NCBI GenBank assembly: GCA_963757805.1
Contig: CAVWSM010000006.1
Coordinates: forward strand, 1,240,001 to 1,304,000
Source of the DNA: CAVWSM01 sp963757805
GTDB taxonomy: Bacteria > Actinomycetota > Actinomycetes > Jiangellales > Jiangellaceae
DNA: 64,000 nucleotides
Direction: 5' to 3'
The translations under genes were made by a program, and so were the position numbers. The notes below the pieces were generated by a model. That model had not been told where the DNA came from and did not search any database. It saw only the letters and a program-made list of their open reading frames with translations. Positions 1-8,387 of the stretch are shown in pieces (the first letter of the stretch is position 1; every line of letters begins with the position of its first letter).

Positions 1-602
1 ACTTCAAGATCTCGGTCAAGCACCACGACCCGGTGGTGATGGTGCGTGCCTACGAGCTGTTGTCCGAGCAGTGCGACTACCCGCTGCACCTCGGGGTCAC
101 CGAGGCCGGGCCGGCGTTCCAGGGCACGATCAAGTCGGCGGTCGCCTTCGGCGCGCTGCTGTCCAAGGGCATCGGCGACACGATCCGTGTCTCGCTGTCG
201 GCGCCTCCCGTCGAGGAGGTCAAGGTCGGCATCAAGATCCTCGAGTCGCTCAACCTGCGCCCCCGCAAGCTCGAGATCGTGTCGTGCCCATCGTGCGGGC
301 GCGCGCAGGTCGACGTCTACAAGCTCGCCGACGCCGTGACCGCCGGCCTCGAAGGCATGACCGTGCCGCTGCGTGTCGCGGTGATGGGCTGTGTCGTCAA
401 CGGTCCTGGCGAGGCGCGCGAGGCCGATCTGGGCGTCGCGTCCGGCAACGGCAAAGGCCAGATCTTCGTCAAGGGTGAGGTCGTCAAGACCGTTCCCGAG
501 TCGCAGATTGTGGAGACCTTGATCGACGAGGCCATGCGGATCGCCGACGAGATGGAGGCCGCCGACGCCGAAAGAGGAGAGCCGACAGTCTCGGTGAGCT
601 GA
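1..602 (+). CDS. ispG: 4-hydroxy-3-methylbut-2-enyl-diphosphate synthase IspG, C-terminal part
   Basis: The gene enters from the left edge; the open frame starts at base 3 and about 199 residues are visible. IspG (GcpE) carries out the penultimate step of the MEP isoprenoid pathway in the cytoplasm, reducing MEcPP to HMBPP with a 4Fe-4S cluster. The cluster ligands are visible: CPSCGR around base 287 and the single Cys in MGCVVNGPGEA around base 390. The HLGVTEAG and GIGDTIRVSLSA segments are also typical. ispG followed by a DUF4081 acetyltransferase and proS is a familiar actinobacterial order; dxr and rseP would be expected upstream, outside the window. A short inverted repeat follows the stop. 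Confidence 0.97.
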   Translation, partial: FKISVKHHDPVVMVRAYELLSEQCDYPLHLGVTEAGPAFQGTIKSAVAFGALLSKGIGDTIRVSLSAPPVEEVKVGIKILESLNLRPRKLEIVSCPSCGRAQVDVYKLADAVTAGLEGMTVPLRVAVMGCVVNGPGEAREADLGVASGNGKGQIFVKGEVVKTVPESQIVETLIDEAMRIADEMEAADAERGEPTVSVS

Positions 603-640
603 GTGGTGGCAGTTCCCACACCCCGTGGGACGCATCGCTT

Positions 641-659
641 CGCAGCCCGTTCCGCTGCG
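641..659. terminator. Short inverted repeat after ispG
   Basis: CGCAGC (641-646) and GCTGCG (654-659) form a 6-bp G+C-rich stem with a 7-nt loop, 39 bases after the ispG stop. There is no U-tract, as is common in high-GC actinomycetes. It is a candidate terminator of the ispG operon, seen by eye only. Confidence 0.35.
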
Positions 660-791
660 GGCACGAAGTTGACCTCTATGGAACACCCCCGCGGCGCGTT
701 CCAGTGACCATGCGCGCTCGACGTTTGTTAGCGGTACGGTTCCGCCAGCCAGCCCAGGATGGGGACGGTGGGGGAGAGAAGGTCAGCGGAC

Positions 792-1144
792 ATGCATTTC
801 GCAGGCGGCGTTCCCGAGGGCTTCGAGCCGGACCTGAACTGGCTGCGCGAGCTGCCGATCCCGGTCTACGGGCTGCCCGCTGACTTGCCGGGGTGGCGCT
901 TGCTGGGCGACTCAGGGTGGGAGACAGGCACCCGTTCGACTGGCACGTGCTCATCGACGGCCAGCGGGTCGACGTACGAGCTGTGCGCGGGTCGGACAAC
1001 GTCACCCTCGCGAAGGGCGTCATCGGTGACGCCAAGGTCACCATCCTCGGTGGCAACTGGCCGACCCACGAGGCCCTGCACCTCGTGACGATCACGGATC
1101 TCTCTCCCTACATCGAGGAGCGAAAGCGGATCATCGGCTTCTGA
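792..1144 (+). CDS. Conserved small hypothetical protein, frame broken as assembled
   Basis: I do not recognise the family. An ATG at 792 opens a frame beginning MHFAGGVPEGFEPDLNWL and containing PADLPGWRLLGD. A second frame continues from about base 925 (DRHPFDWHVLIDGQRV) to the stop at 1142-1144, ending ERKRIIGF. The parts read as one protein of about 116 residues if two bases near 920-930 are extra. The span is 3n+2, as that requires, although a single missing base would give the same phase. There is no signal peptide or membrane segment. It sits between ispG and the acetyltransferase and is preceded by a TACGGT -10-like hexamer at 735-740. Confidence 0.5.
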
Positions 1145-1215
1145 GGGAAGGCCGGGCGCTGGCACAGCCGCGGGCCCGCAGCTCTGACAACCGGACAACC
1201 CGCGGCCAGGGCGGT

Positions 1216-1221
1216 TACGCT
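1216..1221 (+). promoter_or_regulatory. -10 box TACGCT, leaderless start of the 1228 gene
   Basis: TACGCT lies exactly 6 nt before the GTG at 1228. With the usual distance from -10 to transcription start, the mRNA would begin at or next to the start codon. No Shine-Dalgarno sequence precedes the GTG, which fits leaderless translation. Confidence 0.5.
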
Positions 1222-1227
1222 GCACGC

Positions 1228-2067
1228 GTGCTGAGGAGCGCGACCATTCGGCGGCTCACCGCGGCCGATCGGCCGGAGATCGTCGCTCTGCTTGACCGCG
1301 ATCCCGTAGCCAACGTCTTCGTCACCTCGCGGGTGGAGGCGTCCGCGGGTAACGATCGGCTGGGCGCCGAGCTGTGGGGCTACTACCCCGGAGGACGGCT
1401 GGCCGCGGCCTGCTACTCGGGCGCCAATCTCGTGCCGGTGGAGGCGGACGAGTCAGCCGCGCACGCCTTCGCCGACTACGCCGCCCGGGAAGGGCGGCGT
1501 TGCTCGTCCATCGTCGGTCTCGCGGCCGCGGTGTTGCCGTTGTGGGATCGGCTACGGCCGTCCTGGGGGCCACCCCGCGAGCAGCGGCTCAGTCAGCCCG
1601 TGATGGTGGTCGACACCAAGCCCGCGATCGCTCCCGACCCCTTCGTACGCCCCGTCGGCCCGGCCGAGATCGACATCCTGCTGCCGGCATCGGTCGCGAT
1701 GTTCACCGAGGAGGTAGGCGTATCGCCGGTAGCGGAGGGCGGCATGGCCCTCTACCGTGCGCGAGTTGCTGAGCTGATCCGCAACCGCCGCACGTTTGCT
1801 CGGATCGAGGGCGGCAAGGTCGTCTTCAAGGCCGACATCGGGGCGGTGTCGTCGCACGCCTGCCAGGTGCAAGGGGTGTGGGTAGATCCGGTGCGGCGTG
1901 GGGAGGGGATCGCGGCGCCGGCCATGGCCGCTGTCGTCCAGCACGCCCTCGCCGAGATCGCTCCAGTGGTGTCGCTGTACGTCAATGACTTCAACCTGCG
2001 CGCCCGCGCCGCATATCGACGCACGGGTTTCCGCGAGGTGACGACCTTCGCCTCGGTGCTCTTCTAG
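1228..2067 (+). CDS. GNAT-family N-acetyltransferase with DUF4081 N-terminal domain
   Basis: The 279-residue protein has two halves. The N-terminal half (LLDRDPVANVFVTSRVE) is typical of DUF4081. The C-terminal GNAT domain contains the acetyl-CoA-binding segment VWVDPVRRGEGIAAPAM at about residues 214-230 and the terminal LYVNDFNLRARAAYRRTGF motif. Substrate is unknown. Proteins of this type usually sit beside ispG and proS in actinomycetes, as here. The GTG start has a -10 box 6 nt upstream and no ribosome-binding site, so it is probably leaderless. In the sugar-pyrophosphate loop one expects RxxGxG/A; here the last glycine position reads RRGEGIA, which is acceptable for the fold. Confidence 0.88.
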   Translation: MLRSATIRRLTAADRPEIVALLDRDPVANVFVTSRVEASAGNDRLGAELWGYYPGGRLAAACYSGANLVPVEADESAAHAFADYAAREGRRCSSIVGLAAAVLPLWDRLRPSWGPPREQRLSQPVMVVDTKPAIAPDPFVRPVGPAEIDILLPASVAMFTEEVGVSPVAEGGMALYRARVAELIRNRRTFARIEGGKVVFKADIGAVSSHACQVQGVWVDPVRRGEGIAAPAMAAVVQHALAEIAPVVSLYVNDFNLRARAAYRRTGFREVTTFASVLF

Positions 2068-2117
2068 CTCGCGCAGGCAGGACCACTCCCGGCGATGACG
2101 CATCATGTACGGCATGC

Positions 2118-3320
2118 TTGCGACCGCCTGGGCAAGGCGCTGCTCAGCAGGGACCCATCCTGCTCGCCCTTGCCGTCGGCATTGGCGGCTGTGGTGGCGA
2201 CCCGCAGGCCCCTCCGCCACCGGCGCAGGCCACGGTGAGCGTGAGTACGCCGCCGGAGCCCGGCCCCACAGGGCCAACCCCGCGGCCGCCGCGCAGCTTC
2301 ACCCTCGTCGCGACCGGCGACCTGCTGCTGCATCCGCCGCTCTGGCAGCAGGCCGAGCAGGACGCAGCCACGACCGGCCGGGCGCCGATGGACTACCAGC
2401 CGATGCTCGGCGGTGTGCATTCCTATGTTGCCGGCGCCGACCTCGGGCTCTGCCACATGGAGACTCCGCTGGCACCCCGCGGCGGCCCATACGCGGGCTA
2501 TCCCTCGTTCTCCGCGCCCCCGCAGATCGTCGAAGCGCTGGTGGCGACCGGGTACGACGCGTGCAGCACCGCCAGCAACCACACGTTCGACCAGGGCGCG
2601 GCCGGCGTACAGCGTACGCTCGACGAGCTCGACGCGGCGAAGATCAGGCATGCCGGGTCGGCCCGCACTGCCGACGAAGCGGGGCAGACGACCCTGCTTG
2701 ACATGCGCGGAGTCAAGGTCGGCCTGCTGTCCTACACGTACGGCTTCAATGGCGTCCCCTATCCCAACGGCGAGACCTGGCGAGCCGACGTCCTGGACCC
2801 GCAGCGGGTGGTGGCCGACGCCGCCGTAGCGCGACAACGCGGTGCGGAGGTCGTGGTTGTCGCACTGCAGTGGGGCGACGAGTACGAGCACGAGCCCAAC
2901 GCCCAGCAGCAACAGGTAGCCCCGGTGCTCGCGCAGTCGCCCGACATCGACATCCTGATCGGGCACCACGCGCACGTCGTCCAGCCCATCGAGAAGATCG
3001 GCAAGACCTGGGTCGTCTACGGCCTGGGCAACCTCGTGGCCGCGCACGCGACGCCCGGCGACGCCAACGACGAGGGACTGCTGGTGCGCTTCGCGTTTAC
3101 CGAGCAGCCCGATGGGGGGTTCGCGGTCAGCTCCGCCGAGTACGTTCCCCTGCTCATGACCAACGACCCCCCGCGCCGCGTACTGGACATCCGCCAGGCC
3201 CTCGGCTCCGGCGACTACGGCAGCGCGACACGGCAGCGGCTCGAGGAGGCGCTGGCGCGGACGACACAGGTGGTCGAGAGCCGCGGCGGCGCAGCGGCCG
3301 GTCTGCTGCCGACAGCCTAG
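2118..3320 (+). CDS. CapA-family (poly-gamma-glutamate synthesis-like) lipoprotein
   Basis: The protein is a CapA/PgsA-type metallophosphatase-fold protein of about 400 residues. A hydrophobic N-terminus ends in a lipobox (VGIGGC), followed by a Pro/Thr-rich spacer (residues about 30-60), so it is probably anchored outside the membrane. The catalytic-type motifs are ATGDLLLH (residues about 66-73), CHMETPL, ASNHTFD, VALQWGDEYEH and GHHAHVVQP near residue 280. CapA proteins are linked to polyglutamate capsule synthesis, but no capB or capC homologue is here, so the substrate is open. The start is uncertain: TTG at 2118 is the longest in frame, and the very short signal peptide suggests the true start may lie upstream. 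Confidence 0.85.
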   Translation: MRPPGQGAAQQGPILLALAVGIGGCGGDPQAPPPPAQATVSVSTPPEPGPTGPTPRPPRSFTLVATGDLLLHPPLWQQAEQDAATTGRAPMDYQPMLGGVHSYVAGADLGLCHMETPLAPRGGPYAGYPSFSAPPQIVEALVATGYDACSTASNHTFDQGAAGVQRTLDELDAAKIRHAGSARTADEAGQTTLLDMRGVKVGLLSYTYGFNGVPYPNGETWRADVLDPQRVVADAAVARQRGAEVVVVALQWGDEYEHEPNAQQQQVAPVLAQSPDIDILIGHHAHVVQPIEKIGKTWVVYGLGNLVAAHATPGDANDEGLLVRFAFTEQPDGGFAVSSAEYVPLLMTNDPPRRVLDIRQALGSGDYGSATRQRLEEALARTTQVVESRGGAAAGLLPTA

Positions 3321-3363
3321 CGATCGCGGAGAAACCCGCTCGGGTTTCGTCCGGGTGCGCCGA

Positions 3364-3369
3364 TATCCT
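3364..3369 (+). promoter_or_regulatory. -10 box TATCCT, leaderless start of proS
   Basis: TATCCT ends 6 nt before the proS ATG at 3376, and no Shine-Dalgarno sequence lies between them. This is the same spacing as at several other genes in the window. Confidence 0.5.
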
Positions 3370-3375
3370 CGCGGG

Positions 3376-5145
3376 ATGATCCTGCGGATGTCGACCCTGT
3401 TCCTGCGCACCCTTCGCGAGGACCCGGCCGACGCCGAGGTGCCGAGCCACCGGCTCTTGGTGCGCGCGGGCTACATCCGCCGCGTCGCGCCCGGCATCTT
3501 CACGTGGCTGCCCATGGGGCTGTTTGTGCTGCGCAACGTTGAGCGAGTCGTCCGCGAAGAAATGGTTCGCATCGGGGCGCAGGAGCTCAGCTTTCCTGCG
3601 CTGCTGCCGCGGGAGCCCTACGAGGCCACCAACCGGTGGGCCGAATACGGCGACAACATCTTCCGGCTCAAGGATCGCAGAGGCGCCGACTATCTGCTCG
3701 GCCCCACGCACGAGGAGATGTTCACCCTCACGGTCAAGGACATCTACTCGTCCTACAAGGACCTGCCGCTGGCGTTGTTCCAGATCCAGACCAAATACCG
3801 CGACGAGGCACGCCCGCGGGCCGGCATCCTGCGCGGCCGCGAGTTCATCATGAAGGACTCCTACTCCTTCGACATCGACGACGCCGGGCTGCAGCGGTCG
3901 TACGATCTGCACCGCCAGGCCTACATCAAGACCTTCGACCGTCTCGGGCTCGACTACGTGATCGTGTCCGCGATGTCGGGGGCCATGGGCGGCAGCGCCT
4001 CCGAGGAGTTCCTCGCCGTGGCGGCCAACGGCGAGGACACCTTCGTCCGCTGCGTCAACGGCGACTATGCGGCCAATGTCGAGGCAGTCACGACAGCGCC
4101 GCCCGCCGCGCAGCCGTTCGACGACGCGCCGGCCGCGCACGTCGAGGACACCCCCGGCACGCCGACGATCGAGACGCTGGTCGACTTGTTCAACAGCCGC
4201 GCCGACCTGCGGCGTGCCGACCGGGCGTGGACCGCCGCCGACACCCTGAAGAACGTCGTCGTCAAGCTGATCCACCCTGACGGCAGCGGAGAGCCGCTGG
4301 TCATCGGGATCCCCGGCGACCGCGAGGTCGATCGCAAGCGGCTCGAGGCCCAGGTGGGGCCGGCGGAGGTCGAGGCATTCACCGACGAGGACTTCGCCGC
4401 CCACCCGGTGCTCGTCCGCGGATACATCGGGCCGCAGGTGCTCGGCAGCGAGTCCGAGTCGAAGATCCGCTACCTGCTCGACCCCCGCGTGGCAGAGGGC
4501 ACCCGATGGATCACAGGGGCCAACGAGATCGGCAAGCATGTCGCCGACCTCGTCATGGGGCGCGACTTCGTCGCCGACGGCACGATCGAGGCGGCCGAGG
4601 TCCGCGAGGGCGACCCTTGCCCCGTGTGTGGAGGCGGGCTGCACCTCGCCCGTGGCATCGAGCTCGGCCACATCTTCCAGCTCGGCCGAAAATATGCCGA
4701 GGCGCTCGACCTCAAGGTGCTCGACGAGACCGGCAAGCAGGTCGTGGTCACGATGGGCTCATACGGCATCGGCGTGTCGCGCGCAGTCGCCGCCATCGCC
4801 GAGCAGACGGCCGACGACGCTGGACTCTGCTGGCCACGGGAGGTGGCCCCGGCCGACGTTCATCTCGTGGCCGCCGGCAAGGATCCGGTGATCTTCGAGG
4901 CTGCAGAGCAGATCGCCGCAGAATTGGCGGCGCGTGGAGTCCGGGTGCTGCTCGACGACCGGCAGGGCGTCTCGGCGGGGGTGAAGTTCAACGACTCCGA
5001 GCTGCTCGGGGTGCCGACGATCCTTGTCGTCGGTCGCGGGCTCGTCGACGGCAAGGTCGAGATCAAGGATCGGCGCACCGGTGACCGCTCGCAGGTTCCC
5101 GTCGATGCGGTTGTCGACCACCTCGCAGCGGCGGTGGGCCCGTGA
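3376..5145 (+). CDS. proS: Prolyl-tRNA synthetase, bacterial type
   Basis: ProS charges tRNA-Pro in the cytoplasm. The 589-residue length fits the bacterial form with an editing (INS) domain between the class II motifs. Motif 1 is in the N-terminal third (RAGYIRRVAPGIFTWLPMG), motif 2 is around KYRDEARPRAGILRGREFIMKD, the editing insertion runs from about residue 225 to 400, and motif 3 is around GSYGIGVSRAVAAIAEQ (residues about 460-476). A C-terminal anticodon-binding domain follows. The start MILRMSTLFLRTLRE was chosen because homologues begin shortly before the conserved RMS.LFL.TLR. The next gene overlaps the stop by 4 bases (GTGA), so they are probably co-transcribed. Confidence 0.97.
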   Translation: MILRMSTLFLRTLREDPADAEVPSHRLLVRAGYIRRVAPGIFTWLPMGLFVLRNVERVVREEMVRIGAQELSFPALLPREPYEATNRWAEYGDNIFRLKDRRGADYLLGPTHEEMFTLTVKDIYSSYKDLPLALFQIQTKYRDEARPRAGILRGREFIMKDSYSFDIDDAGLQRSYDLHRQAYIKTFDRLGLDYVIVSAMSGAMGGSASEEFLAVAANGEDTFVRCVNGDYAANVEAVTTAPPAAQPFDDAPAAHVEDTPGTPTIETLVDLFNSRADLRRADRAWTAADTLKNVVVKLIHPDGSGEPLVIGIPGDREVDRKRLEAQVGPAEVEAFTDEDFAAHPVLVRGYIGPQVLGSESESKIRYLLDPRVAEGTRWITGANEIGKHVADLVMGRDFVADGTIEAAEVREGDPCPVCGGGLHLARGIELGHIFQLGRKYAEALDLKVLDETGKQVVVTMGSYGIGVSRAVAAIAEQTADDAGLCWPREVAPADVHLVAAGKDPVIFEAAEQIAAELAARGVRVLLDDRQGVSAGVKFNDSELLGVPTILVVGRGLVDGKVEIKDRRTGDRSQVPVDAVVDHLAAAVGP

Positions 5146-5858
5146 GCACACTCGAGGTCCGCGCAGTCATCTTCGACTGGGGCGGCACGCTGACACCGTG
5201 GCACACGATCGACCTCGAGGAGCAGTGGCGCGTCTACGCGCGCGTCGCCCATCCCGAGCGGGCCGCGGAGGTCGCCGCGTCGATCCTGGCCGCCGAGCGG
5301 GCAGCCTGGGCCCGCACCCGCGCAGACTGCGCGTCTTCCTCGCTGACGGCGCTCCTCGAAGGACTAGGGCTCGAGCCGCACGCTGCGGGGCTGGCTGCCT
5401 ACGAGGAGTTCTGGGAACCACACACTCTCACCGACCCGGCGGTCGGGCCGCTATTCACCGCCCTGCGCAGCCGCGGTTTCAAGATCGGTGTCTTGTCCAA
5501 CACCATCTGGACGAGGGCTTACCACGACGCCGTGCTCGCCCGCGACGGCGTGCTCGACCTCATCGACGGTGCGGTCTACTCGAGCGAGATCCCGTGGACC
5601 AAGCCGCATCCGGGGGCGTTCCGCGCTGCGCTCGAGGCTGTCGGAGTCGACGACCCGCAGCAGGCGGTCTTCGTGGGCGATCGGCTCTTTGACGACATGC
5701 ATGGCGCTGCCGCCGCCGGCATGCGCACGGTTTTCGTGCCGCACAGCGTCATCCCGATCGACCAGCGGGGTCACGTCGACGGGGAGCCTGACGCCGTGGT
5801 GCAGAGCCTGGCCGAGGTGCTCGGCGTCGTCGAGGGGTGGCACGCGCAAGCGGCCTGA
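5142..5858 (+). CDS. HAD-family hydrolase with a DWGGT nucleophile motif
   Basis: The 238-residue protein is a haloacid-dehalogenase-type phosphatase. Motif I is IFDWGGTLTP at residues about 10-19, motif II is VLSNT around residue 120, motif III is the Lys in WTKPHPGAF, and motif IV is VFVGDRLFDDMHGAAAAGM. In motif I the second Asp of DxDGT is replaced by Gly; that Asp normally acts as general acid/base in phosphatases. A cap domain lies between motifs I and II. It overlaps the proS stop by 4 bases, so translational coupling is likely. Substrate unknown. Confidence 0.85.
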   Translation: MSTLEVRAVIFDWGGTLTPWHTIDLEEQWRVYARVAHPERAAEVAASILAAERAAWARTRADCASSSLTALLEGLGLEPHAAGLAAYEEFWEPHTLTDPAVGPLFTALRSRGFKIGVLSNTIWTRAYHDAVLARDGVLDLIDGAVYSSEIPWTKPHPGAFRAALEAVGVDDPQQAVFVGDRLFDDMHGAAAAGMRTVFVPHSVIPIDQRGHVDGEPDAVVQSLAEVLGVVEGWHAQAA

Positions 5859-5925
5859 CCGGCTCTGATCGTCGACTCGACGCCCGATCGGCGCTAGGCT
5901 CGACCCTCCCGGAGAGGGATGATCA

Positions 5926-7281
5926 ATGGCCAGAGCCTGGGTGGCGCTGCCCGACGGCGCCGACCTTGACCTGCTCCAGCGCCGGCTGGCGCAGGCGCAG
6001 GAAACCTTCCTGGCCACCGGCATGCCCGACCCAGAGGTGCGCCAGCTCGTGGTCGACTCGTGGCGCCGCAGCGTTGCGAGCGGAGTCGACGCCCAGAGAC
6101 TCTCACCGGTCGACATGGTCGATGATGTGCTCGAGGATTACCGGCGGGCCCACCCGCTCGCTACATCGATGCCGATGATCCGGCGTCTGCTCATCGAGCC
6201 CGCATCCGAGTCCGGGCTGCTGGTCGCCGTCACCGATGCCGAAGGTCGGATGTTGTGGGTCGAGGGGTCCCGTGACCTCAAGCCGGCCGCCGACGCGGTC
6301 AACTTCCGAGTCGGCGCCACCTGGAGCGAGGCCGCCGTCGGCACCAACGGCATCGGCACAGCACTCGTGCTCGACCATGCCGTCCAGATCTACCGCAACG
6401 AGCACTTCAGCCAGCTGATCGAGACGTTCAGCTGCACCGGGGTGCCCGTCCACGACCCGGACACCGGCGAGATCCTCGGCGCGGTCGACCTGACGGGCAG
6501 CGACGAGGCGGTTGCTCCGCGCAGCCTTGCCCTCCTTCAGGCAACGGTTGCCGCCGTCGAGATGGAGATTCGGGCCAAGCGACTCGCGGCCAGACTGGCC
6601 GGCCCCGGGCGACACGTCCGCGGTCTCACCCTGTCCTCTCCGTCGGTGGCAGGCCGCGAGCTGACCCTGCGGCTCGAGGTGCTCGGCCGCAGCCACGCCA
6701 AAGTCCGGCTCGGCGATCTCGAGACCACCCTGTCACCGCGCCACTCGGAGCTGCTCCTCATGTTGGCCAACCGGCCCAGCGGGGTCACGGTCGAGGAGCT
6801 CGCCGTCGAGCTGTCCGAGCAGGAGACCAACCCGGTCACGATCCGCGCCGAGATGTCCAGGCTGCGCCGGATCCTGGGAGAGGGCGCGATGTCTTCGCGG
6901 CCCTACCGGATCACCGTGCCGGTGAGCTCCGACGTCGACGACATGCGGCTGCGGCTCGTCCGTGGTGCCGTGCGCAAGGCGGTGGCCGACTACGCCGGCC
7001 CCGTGCTCCCGCGGTCACAGGCACCCGGGGTGGTCGAGCTCCGCGACGACCTGCATCAACGGCTTCGTTCGGCTGTGCTGGCGCACGGTTCGCTCGACGT
7101 GCTGCTCGGCTTCGCCGAGGCTGAGTGGGGCTACCACGATCTCGGAGCCTGGCAGGGCGTCCTGGCCGCTGCCCGGGCCGGCTCGCCAAAACGATCGCTG
7201 GCACTTGCCCGGATTCGTACCCTCAATGCCACACTTGGCGATCCGGCCGATGCAACCCTGTTGCAACCTTTTCGCAGATAG
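5926..7281 (+). CDS. GAF-domain transcriptional regulator with C-terminal winged helix
   Basis: The 451-residue protein resembles the sensory half of AcoR-type activators without the AAA+ domain. The N-terminus (LVVDSWRRSV) and the GAF domain (residues about 75-220, with AAVGTNGIGTALVL and FSCTGVPVHDPDTGEILGAVDLTG) are as in regulators found beside aldehyde dehydrogenases. Residues about 240-340 resemble an OmpR-type winged helix (LSPRHSELLLMLA...VTIRAEMSRLRRILG). No aldehyde dehydrogenase gene is nearby, so its target is not evident. ATG at 5926 follows a GGAGAGGG ribosome-binding site, and a TAGGCT -10 candidate lies about 30 nt upstream. A strong hairpin follows the gene. Confidence 0.85.
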   Translation: MARAWVALPDGADLDLLQRRLAQAQETFLATGMPDPEVRQLVVDSWRRSVASGVDAQRLSPVDMVDDVLEDYRRAHPLATSMPMIRRLLIEPASESGLLVAVTDAEGRMLWVEGSRDLKPAADAVNFRVGATWSEAAVGTNGIGTALVLDHAVQIYRNEHFSQLIETFSCTGVPVHDPDTGEILGAVDLTGSDEAVAPRSLALLQATVAAVEMEIRAKRLAARLAGPGRHVRGLTLSSPSVAGRELTLRLEVLGRSHAKVRLGDLETTLSPRHSELLLMLANRPSGVTVEELAVELSEQETNPVTIRAEMSRLRRILGEGAMSSRPYRITVPVSSDVDDMRLRLVRGAVRKAVADYAGPVLPRSQAPGVVELRDDLHQRLRSAVLAHGSLDVLLGFAEAEWGYHDLGAWQGVLAAARAGSPKRSLALARIRTLNATLGDPADATLLQPFRR

Positions 7282-7296
7282 CGTCTGAAATGGCTC

Positions 7297-7346
7297 GTCC
7301 CACAGTGTGGTGGGACAGCGGGCCCACGGGGGTGGCCCGCTGTTTC
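7297..7346 (+). terminator. Double hairpin terminator after the GAF gene
   Basis: Two adjacent stems lie just after the stop. GTCCCAC (7297-7303) pairs with GTGGGAC (7310-7316). AGCGGGCC (7317-7324) pairs with GGCCCGCT (7334-7341) and is followed by GTTTCTTCC, a short T-rich tail. The second stem looks like a real intrinsic terminator and sits between converging genes. Confidence 0.75.
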
Positions 7347-7376
7347 TTCCGCTCGGGGTCGGGCCACTAACACGTG

Positions 7377-7829
7377 TCACGAGAGACCCGACGACGATGT
7401 CGCCGCGCGCTCCGGGAGGCCGGGAAAGGCCGTGGGCGGCGCGCCCCAGGCGACCGTGCGCCGGGCGCATGCGACCAACGTGAGCCCAATAGTTCGTACG
7501 TCCGATGTCACTGCGGCCGTGACCACATCGGCGTAGACCGCCGCCAGCCGATCTTCCACCTCAGCCAGCAGGGCGCGCGCCGTGACCGCGTCGGTCACGT
7601 CAAAGGGCAGGGCGTACGAGGCCAAGGCCGCGACCGGCTCGGCTCCGCGCTTTCGCACCGCGGCCGAGAGCCGAGCGCGCTGAGCGCGGTGGTTCTCGAG
7701 GAGCGCAACGGCGGCCGTCGCGCCCGCCTCGTCCAGGCGTGCGCCGGCGAGCCCGTACGCATAGATGCAGGCGTGCTCGCCAGCAAGCGCGGCCTGCAAC
7801 GCGTCCAGCTCGAGAGTCTGCATCGTCAT
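7377..7829 (-). CDS. Ferritin-like (DUF4439) protein
   Basis: The protein is predicted all-helical, about 150 residues. It begins MTMQTLELDALQAALAGEH and carries glutamate/histidine pairs expected of a ferritin-like four-helix bundle (AGEHACIYAY and LLENHRAQR). Metal binding is inferred from these residues only. There is no signal peptide. Its ATG overlaps the stop of the preceding gene (ATGA), so the two ferritin-like proteins are translationally coupled. Longer in-frame starts upstream would run into the neighbour and were rejected. Function in actinomycetes is not established. Confidence 0.75.
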   Translation of the reverse strand: MTMQTLELDALQAALAGEHACIYAYGLAGARLDEAGATAAVALLENHRAQRARLSAAVRKRGAEPVAALASYALPFDVTDAVTARALLAEVEDRLAAVYADVVTAAVTSDVRTIGLTLVACARRTVAWGAPPTAFPGLPERAATSSSGLS

Positions 7830-8332
7830 CACGCGCCGGGGAGCAGGCCGGCGTGCACGGTCTCGCATCCGGCGATCGACGCGGTCAGCCGCGCAAGCTG
7901 CGGGTCGTCGGCCGACCCGCATACCCGCGAGGCAAGCTCGGCCTGCGCATTCTCAGCCGCGAGCAGGCCGGCAAGCAGAGCGACTCGGTCGGGCGGCGGC
8001 GACGTCGGTCCGCTTGGCGTCGCGGACGGCGTTGGCGCGGGTGCGGGCTCGGGCCGGATGCCGATGGCATCCAGATGCGCGCGGTGACGCTCGGCGTTGG
8101 CGGTGAGCTGCGCCGTCAGGTCAGGGAAAGCTGCGACGGCCACCGCGTACGCCTCGAGGAGCCCCGCCTCGCCTTCGGCCAGCCGGCGGCGCTGCCGCTC
8201 GTCGCGCGTCGGGGGAGTCGTCCTTGCCGCGGCCGGCGTCTCGGGCGAGTTGTCGCCCGTACAGCCGGTGAGGCCGAGCACCAAGAGGTACGCGCCGCCC
8301 GCGAGCGCACCTCGACGGCTCAGCCCCTCCAT
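7829..8332 (-). CDS. Ferritin-like lipoprotein with twin-arginine-type signal
   Basis: The 167-residue protein starts MEGLSRRGALAGG, a twin-arginine-like signal, followed by a hydrophobic run and the lipobox GLTGC. A Thr/Pro-rich linker leads into a helical domain with ERHRAHLDAIG and CETVHAG, Glu/His pairs like those in DUF4439 proteins. A second proline-rich linker (PAPAPTPSATPSG) splits the helical region. It is predicted to be folded before export and anchored to the outer face of the membrane. It is the first gene of a two-gene leftward operon, divergent from rimP. A pair of DUF4439-type genes beside rimP is recurrent in actinomycetes. Confidence 0.75.
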   Translation of the reverse strand: MEGLSRRGALAGGAYLLVLGLTGCTGDNSPETPAAARTTPPTRDERQRRRLAEGEAGLLEAYAVAVAAFPDLTAQLTANAERHRAHLDAIGIRPEPAPAPTPSATPSGPTSPPPDRVALLAGLLAAENAQAELASRVCGSADDPQLARLTASIAGCETVHAGLLPGA

Positions 8333-8387
8333 GCGTACTCGCCCTCCCGGCCCGATCGCATCGACGCTGGACGCTACCTGAACCCGC

